A stretch of DNA of 64,000 nucleotides from Virgifigura deserti (GCA_003576685.1 QOZR01000015.1:46029-110028), one strand, 5' to 3'; shown: positions 7,989 to 17,074, counted from the stretch's first letter. Numbers and translations are program-made. Notes: generated from the letters alone by a model not told the origin.

Positions 7989-8250
7989 ACTGAATAAAAT
8001 CTCCGGATGTACCAGTAACTGTTAGATCGATATTTTAACCAGCAGAACTTCTTTCGACAGGGCCCTGTGGGGAAAGACCATAACATGTCGGTCGGTCAGC
8101 GGGGGCCGGACCCGATTCGGCGGTATTTTGTGCTCCGGCAGGGAATCTTGATGGGATCGGCCGCAGCCTCTGCTACATAGGTGCGGCCGAGGCGATCTCG
8201 GGGGCAGCCCTGCTGTAGCGTCTCGGCAGTTCCGCCGGAATCGGGGATTC

Positions 8251-9522
8251 ATGCTCGCAGTTATCTCCGCCACCTGGGCGCTTCTGCTCGGCATCGCGCT
8301 GATCATGATCGGCAACGGCCTGCAGGGCAGCCTGCTCGGTATCCGGGCGTCGCTGGAAGCCTTCCCGACGGCGGTCACTGGCATTGTCATGTCGGGCTAT
8401 TACATCGGCTTCCTCGCCGGCTCGACCCTGGCGCCGCGCGCGGTCGGCCGCGTCGGCCATATCCGGGTATTCGCCGCGCTCGGTTCGCTCGCCGGAACCG
8501 CGGTTCTGCTGCATGCGATCTTCGTCGATCCGGTGACCTGGACGGCGATGCGGATCGTCACCGGATTCTCCTATGCCGGCCTCTATGTCGTCGCCGAAAG
8601 CTGGCTCAACGAGCGCAGCACGAACGAGACGCGCGGCCAGCTCCTGTCCATCTACATGGTCGTTCAGTTCGCCGGCCTGACCTGCGGGCAGCTCCTGCTC
8701 AATGCCGCCGACCCCGGCAGCTTCGAGCTATTCACGCTTGTCTCCGTCCTGGTTTCACTCGCGATCGTGCCGATCCTGCTGACGACCGGCCCGGCGCCGA
8801 GCTTCGCCGCCCCGGCGCCGGTCAGGCTGAAGCAGCTCTACCGGATCTCGCCGCTCGGTGTCTGCGGCTGCCTCGGCATCGGCCTCGCGCACAGCGCCTT
8901 CTTCGGGATGGGTGCGGTTTACGGCAAGGGGATCGGCCTCTCCATACCGGAGATCTCGCTGTTCATGTCGTCCGTGATCCTGGGCGGCGTCCTGCTGCAA
9001 TTGCCGGTCGGCCGGCTATCGGATCGGTTCGACCGCCGCAGCGTGATGACCATCGTCACGCTGCTGGCCGGCGCGGTCGCGCTTGCCGCGATCCCGGTAT
9101 CGGCGATATCGCAGGTCGGGCTTTTTGCCCTGGTCTGCCTGTTCGGCGGCCTGTCGCTGCCGATGTATTCGCTCTGCCTGGCCCACACCAACGACTTCCT
9201 GAGGCCGGACCAGATGGTGGCGGCGAGCAGCGGACTCGTCCTGGTCTTCGGCATCGGCGCGATCTTCGGCCCGTTCACCGCCGGGTCGTTGATGTCGGGA
9301 ATGGGCCCGGCCGGATTCTTCATCTATCTCGCCGCCATTCACGGCGCGATCGGCCTGTTCGCGATCTATCGCATGTTCATGCGGGCGAGCCCGCCCCTCG
9401 AGGAGCAGGGGCCTTACGTATCCGTTCCGCCGAGCGGGTCGCCTGTCGCCGCATCGCTTACTCCCCAATCGGCCGAAGAACCCGCGGATGAAGAGGCACC
9501 GGCGGAGGCGACGCATGGCTGA
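8251..9522 (+). CDS. MFS transporter
   Basis: Major facilitator of 423 residues with about twelve membrane helices, starting directly in the first (LAVISATWALLLGIALIMIGNG). The loop after helix 2-3 and the motif YVVAESWLNERST resemble the YcaD-like branch of MFS proteins. The C-terminus ends in a hydrophilic acidic tail (SAEEPADEEAPAEATHG). The substrate is unknown. The last codons overlap the start of the Crp/Fnr gene by 8 bp, so both are probably in one transcript; the regulator may control or sense what this transporter moves, which is inference. Confidence 0.85.
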   Translation: MLAVISATWALLLGIALIMIGNGLQGSLLGIRASLEAFPTAVTGIVMSGYYIGFLAGSTLAPRAVGRVGHIRVFAALGSLAGTAVLLHAIFVDPVTWTAMRIVTGFSYAGLYVVAESWLNERSTNETRGQLLSIYMVVQFAGLTCGQLLLNAADPGSFELFTLVSVLVSLAIVPILLTTGPAPSFAAPAPVRLKQLYRISPLGVCGCLGIGLAHSAFFGMGAVYGKGIGLSIPEISLFMSSVILGGVLLQLPVGRLSDRFDRRSVMTIVTLLAGAVALAAIPVSAISQVGLFALVCLFGGLSLPMYSLCLAHTNDFLRPDQMVAASSGLVLVFGIGAIFGPFTAGSLMSGMGPAGFFIYLAAIHGAIGLFAIYRMFMRASPPLEEQGPYVSVPPSGSPVAASLTPQSAEEPADEEAPAEATHG

Positions 9523-10261
9523 TGACACCGCAAGTCAACGAGAGGGCCAAGGAAACGCGGCGGCGCGGTCGCTCAAGGGACTCGCGTTGTTCGACGGCCT
9601 GGACGAGGCGGAGCTGCGGCGTCTCGAAACTTCCTGCCGCTGGCGCCTCTTCCGCGTCGGAGAGCAGGTCCTGGAGACGGGCAGCGACAGCCGCGACGTA
9701 TTCTTCATCGTCCAGGGCGCCGTCAACATCGTCGACTTCTCGCTGTCGGGCCGCGAGATCGGCTTCGCCACGGCAGGGACCGGCACCTATTTCGGGGAGT
9801 TGTCGGCAATCGACGGGCAGCCGCGGTCGGCCTATGCGATCGCCGCGGAGGACTCGCTGCTCGCCAGCCTGGCGCCGAACCTGTTTCTCGAGCTTCTGCA
9901 ACGACGGGCCGAGATCACCTTCAAGGTGCTGCAGCGATTGGCGCAGATGGTTCGCGCGGGCGATCTACGGATCATGGAGTTGAGCACGCTCGCCGCCACG
10001 CAACGCGTCTATGCGGAGCTGCTGCGGATGGCCGTGCCCGACTCCGCCGTGCCAGGGCTGTGGGTCGTGCGCCCGCTGCCGCCGCTCCGCGAGATCGCCA
10101 GCCGGACCAGCACCACGCGCGAGACGGTCAACCGAGCCCTGGCCCAGCTCTATCCGCTCGACCTGCTGCGCCGGAAGGGCCGAAACCTGTATGTGATGAA
10201 CCGCGCCGCGCTCGAGGACATCGTCCGAACCCTGCAACTGCAGGGCAGCGCTAGAGCCTGA
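9515..10261 (+). CDS. Crp/Fnr family transcriptional regulator
   Basis: Cyclic-nucleotide-binding-type regulator of 248 residues. The N-terminal beta-barrel includes a phosphate-binding-cassette-like stretch (YFGELSAIDGQPRSA), keeping the Glu and Arg typical of cyclic-nucleotide binders. The dimer helix follows (LLQRRAEITFKVLQRLAQMV), then the C-terminal winged helix-turn-helix (LREIASRTSTTRETVNRAL). There is no N-terminal cysteine cluster, so it is not an Fnr-type oxygen sensor. The start at 9515 is preceded by GGCGGAGG; an upstream in-frame ATG at 9488 would add an unlikely arginine-rich stretch. The stop codon lies within a palindromic repeat. Confidence 0.87.
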   Translation: MADDTASQREGQGNAAARSLKGLALFDGLDEAELRRLETSCRWRLFRVGEQVLETGSDSRDVFFIVQGAVNIVDFSLSGREIGFATAGTGTYFGELSAIDGQPRSAYAIAAEDSLLASLAPNLFLELLQRRAEITFKVLQRLAQMVRAGDLRIMELSTLAATQRVYAELLRMAVPDSAVPGLWVVRPLPPLREIASRTSTTRETVNRALAQLYPLDLLRRKGRNLYVMNRAALEDIVRTLQLQGSARA

Positions 10262-10276
10262 TCCGATCAGACTCTA
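10251..10276. repeat. CTAGAGC-GATCCGATCAG palindrome, copy 1, over the Crp/Fnr stop codon
   Basis: Near-perfect inverted repeat CTAGAGCCTGATC / CGATCAGACTCTAG. The TGA stop of the regulator (10259-10261) is part of the left arm. It may act as a transcription terminator although no T run follows. The same family recurs at 10871, 12949 and 31901. Confidence 0.75.
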
Positions 10277-10481
10277 GGGCAGGCAGCTGGGACGCTCAGG
10301 CCGCAGGGCCGCAAGCACCGCACGGATCCAACATTTACCCCACCACAATAGTGTATTAACAGAGCTAGGTGCTGGCGAAATACCGGTGGAACTGTGATGG
10401 CTATCACTGCGTTCCCTCTACGAATGATCCAGCATTTCCACATTGCGTGATTGGCGCGTGGTGCGGGTTGACAGAGTCAGT

Positions 10482-10847
10482 ATGGAAAAAATGATACTTA
10501 TTGTTGATGACAACGAGTTGAGCGCGAAGCTGTTCCGCGATCTTCTGGGCACTCAAGGCTATGAGACGCTTCATGCCGGAGACGGCGCGCAGGGCTTGGC
10601 GCTGGCCTGGTCCCACCGGCCCGGCCTGATCATCATGGATCTGGAATTGCCGGTAATGTGCGGCCGCGAGGCCATGGGGCGCGCCAAGCAGGATTCCGAG
10701 CTGCGCTCGATCCCGATCATAGCCGTCACGGCATTCGCCGCGGACGACGAGATGGAAACCCTGAACCAAACCGGCTGCGACGCTTATCTGGAGAAGCCGA
10801 TTCGGGCGGCACCGTTCCTCGCCACGGTCCGCCGGTTCCTCGCCTGA
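10482..10847 (+). CDS. Single-domain response regulator (DivK/CheY-like receiver)
   Basis: Stand-alone receiver domain of 121 residues with no output domain. The acidic pocket is D9-D10 and the phosphorylated aspartate is D53 (IIMDLELP); conserved Thr (AVTAF) and Lys (YLEKPI) are present. Such proteins pass phosphate between kinases or bind targets directly; DivK of Caulobacter is the best known example, and this sequence is DivK-like in length and in its VDDNELSAKLFRDLL start. Start chosen at MEKMILIVDD because the longer frame adds a non-conserved leader. No kinase is adjacent, so its partner is unknown. Confidence 0.88.
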   Translation: MEKMILIVDDNELSAKLFRDLLGTQGYETLHAGDGAQGLALAWSHRPGLIIMDLELPVMCGREAMGRAKQDSELRSIPIIAVTAFAADDEMETLNQTGCDAYLEKPIRAAPFLATVRRFLA

Positions 10848-10870
10848 TTCGCGCCGCCGCCGCTTGAGTC

Positions 10871-10893
10871 AACCTAATTGGATCGTGCTCTAG
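10871..10893. repeat. CTAGAGC-GATCC half element, copy 2, over the EamA stop codon
   Basis: On the minus strand this reads CTAGAGCACGATCCAATTAG. Its first bases supply the TAG stop (10890-10892) of the EamA transporter gene. It matches the left half of the large element at 31901-32017. Confidence 0.65.
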
Positions 10894-11765
10894 CGAATCC
10901 CTCGGAGCAGCAGAATCGCGTGAATCGCCAGTGCTACTATCACCACCGCGCCGCCGACGAGCGTGGCGGTCGATACAGCCTCGCCGAGCACTAGCCAGAC
11001 CAGCACCGGGCCGAGGACCGTCTCCAGCAGAAGCAGTAGGCTGACCTCCGGCGCCGGCAGATAGCGCGGCCCCAGCGTGATCAGGCCGAAGGAGACCGGC
11101 AGTACGACGAGCCCCATGAGGCCGAGGACCAGCGCATCCTCGATTCCGATGGAGAAGGGGGTGGCAACACCGGCGACGGACAGCGCCGCGATGACGCCGC
11201 TCAAGGCGGTCGCCGGCACCATGTTCACCGCGCGCGACCGCCGCAGCACGACGAAGGTCGCGGCCGCGAAGCCAGCGGCGGCAAGGGCCGCGAGATCCCC
11301 CCCCAGAGTGCCGTGGCCGAGCCCGTTCCAGACGACGATGGCGACGCCGAAGAGGGTCGCCGCGATCGCTGCCCAGGTCCGCGCGCCGACCGGCTCGCGG
11401 AGGAACAGATGGCTGAGGATCGCCGCGATCATCGGCACCGCGGCGATGATGATCAGCGTATTGGCGATCGAGGTGTGGGTGATGGCGACGACGAACAGAA
11501 CGGCGTTGCCGGCCCAGAGGATCGCAATCAGGAGGCCGGCGCCGCCGATCGAGCGGGCGGTGCTCCGCAGCCCGCCCTCGCCGAACGCCTGAATGCCGGC
11601 GGCAAGGGTCACCGCCATCAGCAGCCCGCGCCAGAACACGATGGTCCAGGGGTCTGCCGAAAGCAACCGCAGCAGCAGCGCGTCCGGCGTCAGAACCAGC
11701 ACGCCCGCCGTCGTCAGCGCCAGACCGCGGAGATGATCGGAACTCGGCCCCGTCGATTTGCCCAT
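10890..11765 (-). CDS. EamA/DMT family transporter
   Basis: Drug/metabolite transporter of 291 residues with ten predicted helices arranged as two EamA repeats (first about residues 12-140, second about 155-285). The second half includes LVLGLMGLVVLPVSFGLITLGPRYL and the family-typical ending helix. Such proteins usually export amino acids or other small metabolites; the substrate cannot be read from the sequence. It converges on the receiver gene, with 42 bp between the stops. Confidence 0.85.
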   Translation of the reverse strand: MGKSTGPSSDHLRGLALTTAGVLVLTPDALLLRLLSADPWTIVFWRGLLMAVTLAAGIQAFGEGGLRSTARSIGGAGLLIAILWAGNAVLFVVAITHTSIANTLIIIAAVPMIAAILSHLFLREPVGARTWAAIAATLFGVAIVVWNGLGHGTLGGDLAALAAAGFAAATFVVLRRSRAVNMVPATALSGVIAALSVAGVATPFSIGIEDALVLGLMGLVVLPVSFGLITLGPRYLPAPEVSLLLLLETVLGPVLVWLVLGEAVSTATLVGGAVVIVALAIHAILLLRGIR

Positions 11766-11960
11766 CGGCTCCTATCGTTCTCCTGCCGACCGCCCCAATG
11801 ATCGGCTCGCCGCAGGACGACGAGGGGGAGCGCCGAGTGTCACAAAATGGCCCTTTTGTTAGCATCTTTTTAGCATTCTCACATCGATTCTAGGCATTGG
11901 CGATCCGGCGCAGCGTCGGAAAGCACCCCGAACCTGCAGAACACCCGGCAGAACGTTTTG

Positions 11961-12953
11961 ATGAAGCAGATTTCATATCGTTGGCGGTTCATCCTGAATT
12001 GCGGCGCGATGGCCTTCGTCCTGGTCGTCGCGATCACCACCCGGTTGACTTCGGCGTCGACCAGCACCGCCGAGGCGATGGACGTTCTCAGCGCCGGCGA
12101 CGAGGCACGGGCCATCGCAATACTGAACGCCGCCGTCGATCGTGGCGATATCGAAGCCCTGAACCTGCTCGGCGAGTGGGCCCGCCTCGGCCTCGCCTCC
12201 GCGCTGGACCATCACCGAGCCTGCGATCTGTTCGAGACGGCCGCCCTGGCCGGTCTTGCTGCCGCCCAGCACAACCTCGCGACCTGCTATTACACGGGAG
12301 CCGGCCGGGATCTCGACTACAGCCTGTCCTTCGCCTGGTACCAGCGCGCGGCGGATCAGGGGCTGGCACGCTCCTACTGCGCGCTCGGCAATCACTTCCT
12401 CTATGGCCAGGGGGCCCCGCGCGACAGCGCCGCCGCGATCAATCTTTGCTACCAGGGCGCGCGGGCGGGCGACAGCTATGCCCAGGCCGATCTAGGACAG
12501 CTCTACCTCATCGGATACGGCATCGAACGGGATTACGATGAAGCGGCGAAATGGCTGTCCCTTGCGGCAAGTAACGGCCAGCCGAACGCCGCCTTTCATC
12601 TGGGGCGGCTGCATTCGAAGGGTCTGGGCGTGCCGCGCGATCCGCATGCCGCAGCTTACTGGTTCCGCATGGCTGCCGAGCGCGGCCGCATGGATGCCTT
12701 CTTCCTCGCCGGCCGGACCTATTTCGCGATGGCGATGGACCCGGAGGAACGCGACATCAACGAGCTCTACGCTCCTCAGGCGCTTGTCTGGCTGGCGCTC
12801 GCCACCGAGTTCGAGCCGAACGCCGAGAAAAGGGCAGAGGCGGCCCGGATGCGATCGATCGTGGCCACGGCCGCACCACATCTCGAACCCAAGGCCGAGC
12901 AGAAGACCGCCGCCTGGCGCGTGCGGGTCACGAAGGCGTCCTGGCGGTCCTAG
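11961..12953 (+). CDS. Sel1-like repeat protein with N-terminal membrane anchor or signal
   Basis: Protein of 330 residues. A hydrophobic stretch near residues 12-27 (CGAMAFVLVVAITTRL) is a signal anchor or signal peptide, placing the rest in the periplasm. Then come about five to six Sel1 (TPR-like) repeats, seen as recurrent AA..G...A...LG..Y..G patterns (for example LAAAQHNLATCYYTGAG; SYAQADLGQLYLIGYGI; NAAFHLGRLHSKGLGV). These form a solenoid for protein-protein contacts. Related Sel1 proteins act in envelope, exopolysaccharide or stress signalling, but no partner is evident here. The stop TAG is part of a palindromic repeat. Confidence 0.85.
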   Translation: MKQISYRWRFILNCGAMAFVLVVAITTRLTSASTSTAEAMDVLSAGDEARAIAILNAAVDRGDIEALNLLGEWARLGLASALDHHRACDLFETAALAGLAAAQHNLATCYYTGAGRDLDYSLSFAWYQRAADQGLARSYCALGNHFLYGQGAPRDSAAAINLCYQGARAGDSYAQADLGQLYLIGYGIERDYDEAAKWLSLAASNGQPNAAFHLGRLHSKGLGVPRDPHAAAYWFRMAAERGRMDAFFLAGRTYFAMAMDPEERDINELYAPQALVWLALATEFEPNAEKRAEAARMRSIVATAAPHLEPKAEQKTAAWRVRVTKASWRS

Positions 12954-13006
12954 GGGGGTGATTCATCGATCACATCGTTCCGATGTGATCGCATCAGGTT
13001 CTAAGG
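12949..13006. repeat. CTAGG/GATCACATCG palindrome, copy 3, over the Sel1 gene stop codon
   Basis: Starts with CCTAGG, whose TAG (12951-12953) is the stop of the Sel1 gene. A perfect 10-bp stem GATCACATCG-TTC-CGATGTGATC follows, ending in GCATCAGGTTCTAAGG. This corresponds to the right half of the element at 31901-32017 and could terminate transcription. Confidence 0.75.
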
Positions 13007-13114
13007 AAACTCCCTCTCCCCTATCATTTCCCCCGTTGCCGGATGATGCTTCTCCACGCATTCTGATGCCCGGCGCGGCCTCGGCGGCGCCGATTCGCAG
13101 GCAAAGGGGGCATC

Positions 13115-14467
13115 ATGGCAGAGATCGACCGCAATCGCCTGGGCCGGGCGCTGGCTGAGGAGCAGCATCGCTTCGTCGAGGACCATCCGCGCTCGCAGGC
13201 GCTGTTCGAGGAGGCCAAGGCCAGCCTGCTCGACGGCGTGCCGATGAACTGGATGGTGCGCTGGGCGGGCGCCTTCCCGATCTTCGTCCGCGAGGCCAAG
13301 GGCGCGCATTTCACTGATGTCGACGGCCATAACTATGTCGATCTCTGCCTCGGCGACACCGGCGCGATGACTGGGCACGCGCCGGAGGAGGCCATCGGGC
13401 CGATCGTCGAGCGGCTGCGCCGCGGCACGACCTTCATGCTGCCGACCGAGGATTCGATTCGGGTCGGGGCGGAGCTGCAGCGCCGCTTCGGGCTGCGCTA
13501 CTGGCAGGTCGCGCTGACCGCGACCGACGCCAACCGGTTCGCCATCCGCCTGGCGCGGCAGATCACCGGCCGCAGCAAGATCCTGGTCCACAACTGGTGC
13601 TATCACGGTTCGGTCGACGAGACGATCGTGACGCTGCAGAACGGCGCGCCCGGACCGAAGCCCGGCAATATCGGGCCGGCGGTCGACCCGGCGCTCACCA
13701 CCAAAGTGGTCGAGATCAACGACGTTCCGGCGCTCGAGGCCGCGCTCGAGGCCGGCGACGTGGCCTGCGTGCTCGCCGAGCCGGCGCTCACCAATATCGG
13801 CATCGTCCATCCCGAGCCCGGCTATCATGCGGCGCTGCGCGAGATCAGTCGGCGCACCGGCACGCTGCTGATCATCGACGAGACGCACACGATCTGCGCC
13901 GGCCCCGGCGGCTATACCAAGGCCTATGGGCTGGAGCCCGACATGCTGACGATCGGCAAGCCGATCGCGAGCGGCGTGCCGGCCGCCGTCTACGGCTTCA
14001 CGTCGGAGATCGCCGAGCGCATCCGTGCCGCCATGGACCTCCAGACCGCCGACACCGGCGGGATCGGCGGCACACTCGCGGGTAATGCGCTGTCGCTCGC
14101 CGCGATACGGGCGACGCTCGAATCCGTGCTGACCGAGGCGGCTTTCGCCCACACCATCGCGCTCGCCGAACGCTTCACCGCGGGGGTGCAGGCGGTGATC
14201 GAGGAGAGGGCCTTGCCCTGGCATGTGACCCGGCTCGGCTGCCGCGCCGAATACTGGTTCTGCCCACGGCCGCCGAGGAACGGCGGCGAGGCCGCGGCGG
14301 CGATCGATGCGGAGCTCGACCGATATATGCATCTGGCGGCTTTGAACCGCGGCATCCTGATGACACCGTTCCACAACATGGCGCTGATCGCGCCACAGGC
14401 GACCGAGGCCGACATCGACCGGCACACCACCGCGTTCCGCGAGAGCGTTGAGGCGCTGGTCGACTAA
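13115..14467 (+). CDS. Class III PLP aminotransferase (glutamate-1-semialdehyde aminotransferase-like)
   Basis: Fold-type I PLP enzyme of 450 residues, the usual length. Features: the acidic cofactor motif IDETHT (about residues 255-260) and the PLP lysine in LTIGKPIASG (about K285), typical of class III enzymes related to HemL. The region around TATDANRFAIRLARQITG corresponds to the substrate and cofactor phosphate site. It is not a standard HemL: the N-terminus and the SG-type substrate loop differ, and no porphyrin genes are nearby. It probably acts on an amino or beta-amino acid; the substrate is unknown. The gene stands alone, flanked by a repeat and by an AT-rich stretch. Confidence 0.85.
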   Translation: MAEIDRNRLGRALAEEQHRFVEDHPRSQALFEEAKASLLDGVPMNWMVRWAGAFPIFVREAKGAHFTDVDGHNYVDLCLGDTGAMTGHAPEEAIGPIVERLRRGTTFMLPTEDSIRVGAELQRRFGLRYWQVALTATDANRFAIRLARQITGRSKILVHNWCYHGSVDETIVTLQNGAPGPKPGNIGPAVDPALTTKVVEINDVPALEAALEAGDVACVLAEPALTNIGIVHPEPGYHAALREISRRTGTLLIIDETHTICAGPGGYTKAYGLEPDMLTIGKPIASGVPAAVYGFTSEIAERIRAAMDLQTADTGGIGGTLAGNALSLAAIRATLESVLTEAAFAHTIALAERFTAGVQAVIEERALPWHVTRLGCRAEYWFCPRPPRNGGEAAAAIDAELDRYMHLAALNRGILMTPFHNMALIAPQATEADIDRHTTAFRESVEALVD

Positions 14468-14505
14468 AATTTTCTGAAATTTTAAAGTATTTCGTGTATT
14501 TTTTC

Positions 14506-14533
14506 TTGCTGAAGGATGGACAAGCGCTATAAG
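14506..14533 (+). promoter_or_regulatory. Candidate sigma-70-type promoter for the unknown gene at 14581
   Basis: TTGCTG (14506-14511) and TATAAG (14528-14533) are separated by 16 bp in an AT-rich stretch (about 14467-14515), unusual for this genome. Prediction only. Confidence 0.4.
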
Positions 14534-14580
14534 CGCATTTGCCGTTCAATGATCAGTCATATAACAATGGGGAAGCGCAG

Positions 14581-15186
14581 ATGAATCCCGCACTCGCCTT
14601 GCAGATGCTGCGCGGCCAGACGACCCTCGAATTCTTGAAGACGACGGTCGTCACCATCGGCGGTGCGAGCAGCGCCGGCGCGGCCGACTTCTACATTTCC
14701 GCCCCGCTCAAGTCGAAGAACGACAGGCGCGAAAAATGCGATATCAAGGCCAAATCCGGCGCGCCTGGCGAAGTGAAGTTCCGTGCCTTCAACGTTCCGA
14801 TGCAAAACCGCGACGGGATTTCCAGTGCGGCGAACATCAACGGGGTCCAGCTTCCGATGGACGGTCCGGATCTCATGGTGACCGGCATGCTCACCGCCTG
14901 CAGCTTCGGGTTTACGACGGACAAAAAGAACGTCTATTGCTGCCATATCCAGCCAAGGACCTCGGTCAATGCCGCCAACAAAGGCTTGGCCCTCGGCGTC
15001 GAGCTGGTGAACGGCGGGAAGTTCGGCAACAGCGCCGACGCCATGACGGTGTTTTCGCATCGCGAATATTCGGAATGCACGAGCGCGACCGTTCTCGGCG
15101 TCAGGCGGTTGGACGGCTGGTCCCTCTATTGCCAGGGCATTCTCGGAATGACCATGGACGTGAAGTTCGCCGTTCAGATTCTCTGA
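14581..15186 (+). CDS. Unknown protein with a candidate Cys-His (CNF/BLF1-like) motif
   Basis: Protein of 201 residues that I cannot assign with certainty. The start has a good ribosome site (GGGGAAGCG). No clear signal peptide is present. The central block MVTGMLTACSFGF followed by VYCCHIQP places C107 and H122 fifteen residues apart, the same spacing as the catalytic Cys and His of the CNF1 deamidase as I recall it (C866/H881), and the ending VLGVRRLDGWSLYCQGI looks like the final strand block of such small Cys-His enzymes. This is a pattern-level inference; a structural or unrelated role is equally possible. The gene has its own AT-rich upstream region and converges on the amidase gene. 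Confidence 0.6.
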   Translation: MNPALALQMLRGQTTLEFLKTTVVTIGGASSAGAADFYISAPLKSKNDRREKCDIKAKSGAPGEVKFRAFNVPMQNRDGISSAANINGVQLPMDGPDLMVTGMLTACSFGFTTDKKNVYCCHIQPRTSVNAANKGLALGVELVNGGKFGNSADAMTVFSHREYSECTSATVLGVRRLDGWSLYCQGILGMTMDVKFAVQIL

Positions 15187-15208
15187 TCGCCATCGGCGCG
15201 CGCGATCC

Positions 15209-16069
15209 CTACGCCCCGGCGACTCGTTCGACCACCGGCGCATCCGGCTCGGCGAAACGCCGGTCATGCCGGAGCGCCGGGATCATCGACCGCGCCGCCG
15301 CCACCTTGGCCGGATCGATCTCCGCCGTGATGAAGCCGACGTCGCTGCCGGCGTCGGCCAGAACCTCGCCCCAGGGATCGACGATCAGCGAATGGCCGAA
15401 GGTGCGTCGCCCCTCCGCATGGGTCCCCGACTGGGTGGCCGCGAAAACGTAGGACCCGGTTTCGATCGCCCGGGCCCGCACCAGCACATGCCAATGCGCC
15501 TTCCCCGTGGTGTAGGTGAAAGCGGCGGGAATGCTGAGAAAGCTGGCCCCGGCCTGCGCCAGCGCGCGGTATAGATAGGCGAAGCGGACATCGTAGCAGA
15601 CTGACATGCCGAGCAGCCCCCAGGGTGTCGGCGCCAGCACGGCCCGGTCGCCTGGCTGCACCGTTGCTGATTCGCGGTAGCTCTCGCCCTCTTCCAGGTC
15701 AATGTCGAAGAGATGCAGCTTGTCGTAGCGGGCGACGATCGCCCCCTCGCCGTCGAGCAGAAAGGACCGGTTGACGACTCGGGACCGGCCCGACTCCTTC
15801 AGCAGCAGCGAGCCGACGAGAATCCAGGCCCCGGTCTCCCGCGCCAGGTCGCGAAAGGCGGCGAGTCCCGGATCCGCCGCCTCGGGCACCGCTTTCTCGA
15901 GCACCAGGGCGTTCTGCGGCTCGATCATCGTGACCATCTCCGGCAGCACGATTAGCGTGGCGCCGGCCGCCGCCGCGCCGCGGATCAGATCGGTCACCGC
16001 GGCGATGCTCGGCGCCATGTCGCGCTCGGCGCAATTCTGCACGCACGCCACCGTGAAACTCCCGTTCAT
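15209..16069 (-). CDS. Carbon-nitrogen hydrolase (nitrilase superfamily, Nit/omega-amidase type)
   Basis: Amidase of 286 residues from the chosen start MNGSFTVACV. The Glu-Lys-Cys triad is visible: E44 (LPEMV), K117 (YDKLHLFDID) and C158 (GMSVCYDVRF). The last motif matches the NIT1/NIT2 branch, whose members hydrolyse deaminated glutathione or alpha-keto-acid amides such as 2-oxoglutaramate. The longer frame upstream lacks family similarity, so the ATG at 16067-16069 is preferred. The gene is not in an evident operon. The substrate is not fixed by sequence; a housekeeping metabolite-repair role is likely. Confidence 0.85.
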   Translation of the reverse strand: MNGSFTVACVQNCAERDMAPSIAAVTDLIRGAAAAGATLIVLPEMVTMIEPQNALVLEKAVPEAADPGLAAFRDLARETGAWILVGSLLLKESGRSRVVNRSFLLDGEGAIVARYDKLHLFDIDLEEGESYRESATVQPGDRAVLAPTPWGLLGMSVCYDVRFAYLYRALAQAGASFLSIPAAFTYTTGKAHWHVLVRARAIETGSYVFAATQSGTHAEGRRTFGHSLIVDPWGEVLADAGSDVGFITAEIDPAKVAAARSMIPALRHDRRFAEPDAPVVERVAGA

Positions 16070-16288
16070 CTCGTCCGTCCTCCACGTCTCGCCGCCCGAT
16101 GAATCCATCTGAGTACCAGAGACTATAAGGGCGCGGTGCCCGCCGATAAACCCGCGCCGACGCTCCGACAATGATGCAGTCGAGACACCGCCGGCCGGTA
16201 CCACAATTTTGCCACATTGCGGCAATAACATTCAGGATTGGCAAATAAGAAAAATATGCGCCAAGAGGAAATAATATGGGGACCTTCC

Positions 16289-16633
16289 ATGATAAATAAA
16301 GAAAGATTTGAAGCGGCAAAGCCTTATATCAAGGGCGTTGTCGGCGGACTCGTCTTGGCGCCGATTATCGCATTCAGCTTCGGCTGGGTCGTCACCACGG
16401 GAACCATGAACGAGGCTGTCGCGAATGCTAAAGTCGAGCAGTTGGCAGCGGTCTGCGCCAACGCCGCGACGGCGCATTGGACATCCGAGAACAAGGAGAT
16501 GGCCGCACTCGAGGGCTGGGAGCATCGGGATGAGCGGGAAAATCTCGCGAAGCGCTTCGCGGTCGGCCTACCGGGAAACGAAGCCATCCAGGACGACGTT
16601 ATCGACGAATGTGGTGACCTGCTCGACACCTGA
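16289..16633 (+). CDS. Hypothetical single-pass membrane protein
   Basis: Short protein of 114 residues, not recognised. One hydrophobic segment (about residues 11-34, KGVVGGLVLAPIIAFSFGWV) suggests a membrane anchor with the remaining hydrophilic part outside the cytoplasm. Two cysteines (AAVCANAAT; IDECGDLL) could pair. The start at 16289 is supported by GGGGA six bases upstream. A strong hairpin follows the gene. The upstream region is comparatively AT-rich. Confidence 0.65.
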   Translation: MINKERFEAAKPYIKGVVGGLVLAPIIAFSFGWVVTTGTMNEAVANAKVEQLAAVCANAATAHWTSENKEMAALEGWEHRDERENLAKRFAVGLPGNEAIQDDVIDECGDLLDT

Positions 16634-16657
16634 GGCCACCCTGCCTTTCGACTGAGA

Positions 16658-16696
16658 CCGATCAGGCCTCGGGTCACGCGCCCGAGGCCTGATCGG
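16658..16696 (+). terminator. 16-bp perfect hairpin after the hypothetical membrane protein gene
   Basis: Arms CCGATCAGGCCTCGGG (16658-16673) and CCCGAGGCCTGATCGG (16681-16696) with a 7-nt loop. No T run follows, so termination could be bidirectional or Rho-assisted. Confidence 0.65.
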
Positions 16697-16826
16697 CGCT
16701 TCCGCTTCATCGCGGCCGCCCCATTCCGGTCGCCCATGACGGCTGACAGTGAAAAAGGCTCGATCCGGCGCGAAACGTGACTATTATGCACCCGGCTCGG
16801 CGGGAACGGCGTCCTCGCCCTCAGAA

Positions 16827-16902
16827 GCCGGCTTAGCTCAGCTGGTAGAGCACCTGATTTGTAATCAGGGGGTCACGGGTTCGAATCCTGTAGCCGGCAC
16901 CA
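16827..16902 (+). tRNA. tRNA-Thr (anticodon TGT), CCA encoded
   Basis: 76-nt cloverleaf. Acceptor GCCGGCT pairs with AGCCGGC; D arm GCTC...GAGC; anticodon stem CCTGA/TCAGG with loop TTTGTAA, giving anticodon TGT (threonine codons ACA and relatives); T arm ACGGG-TTCGAAT-CCTGT; discriminator A and encoded CCA. A degenerate copy of its 3' three quarters lies at 21157-21212. Confidence 0.96.
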
Positions 16903-17074
16903 TTCTTTTCAATCCTTTAGCCTGCGGCGACGATACCGTTTGGTATATCGACGAAATCAACACGCCCCTTCAATGATTGGCCTGCCTTTCGTCCGCCAAA
17001 TTAGGGTGCTGTAATTTAATGCAGCTTGGTTCTGGGCGGAGGCTCCTGCGCCTGCTGGGCACTGCCGCACCCTG

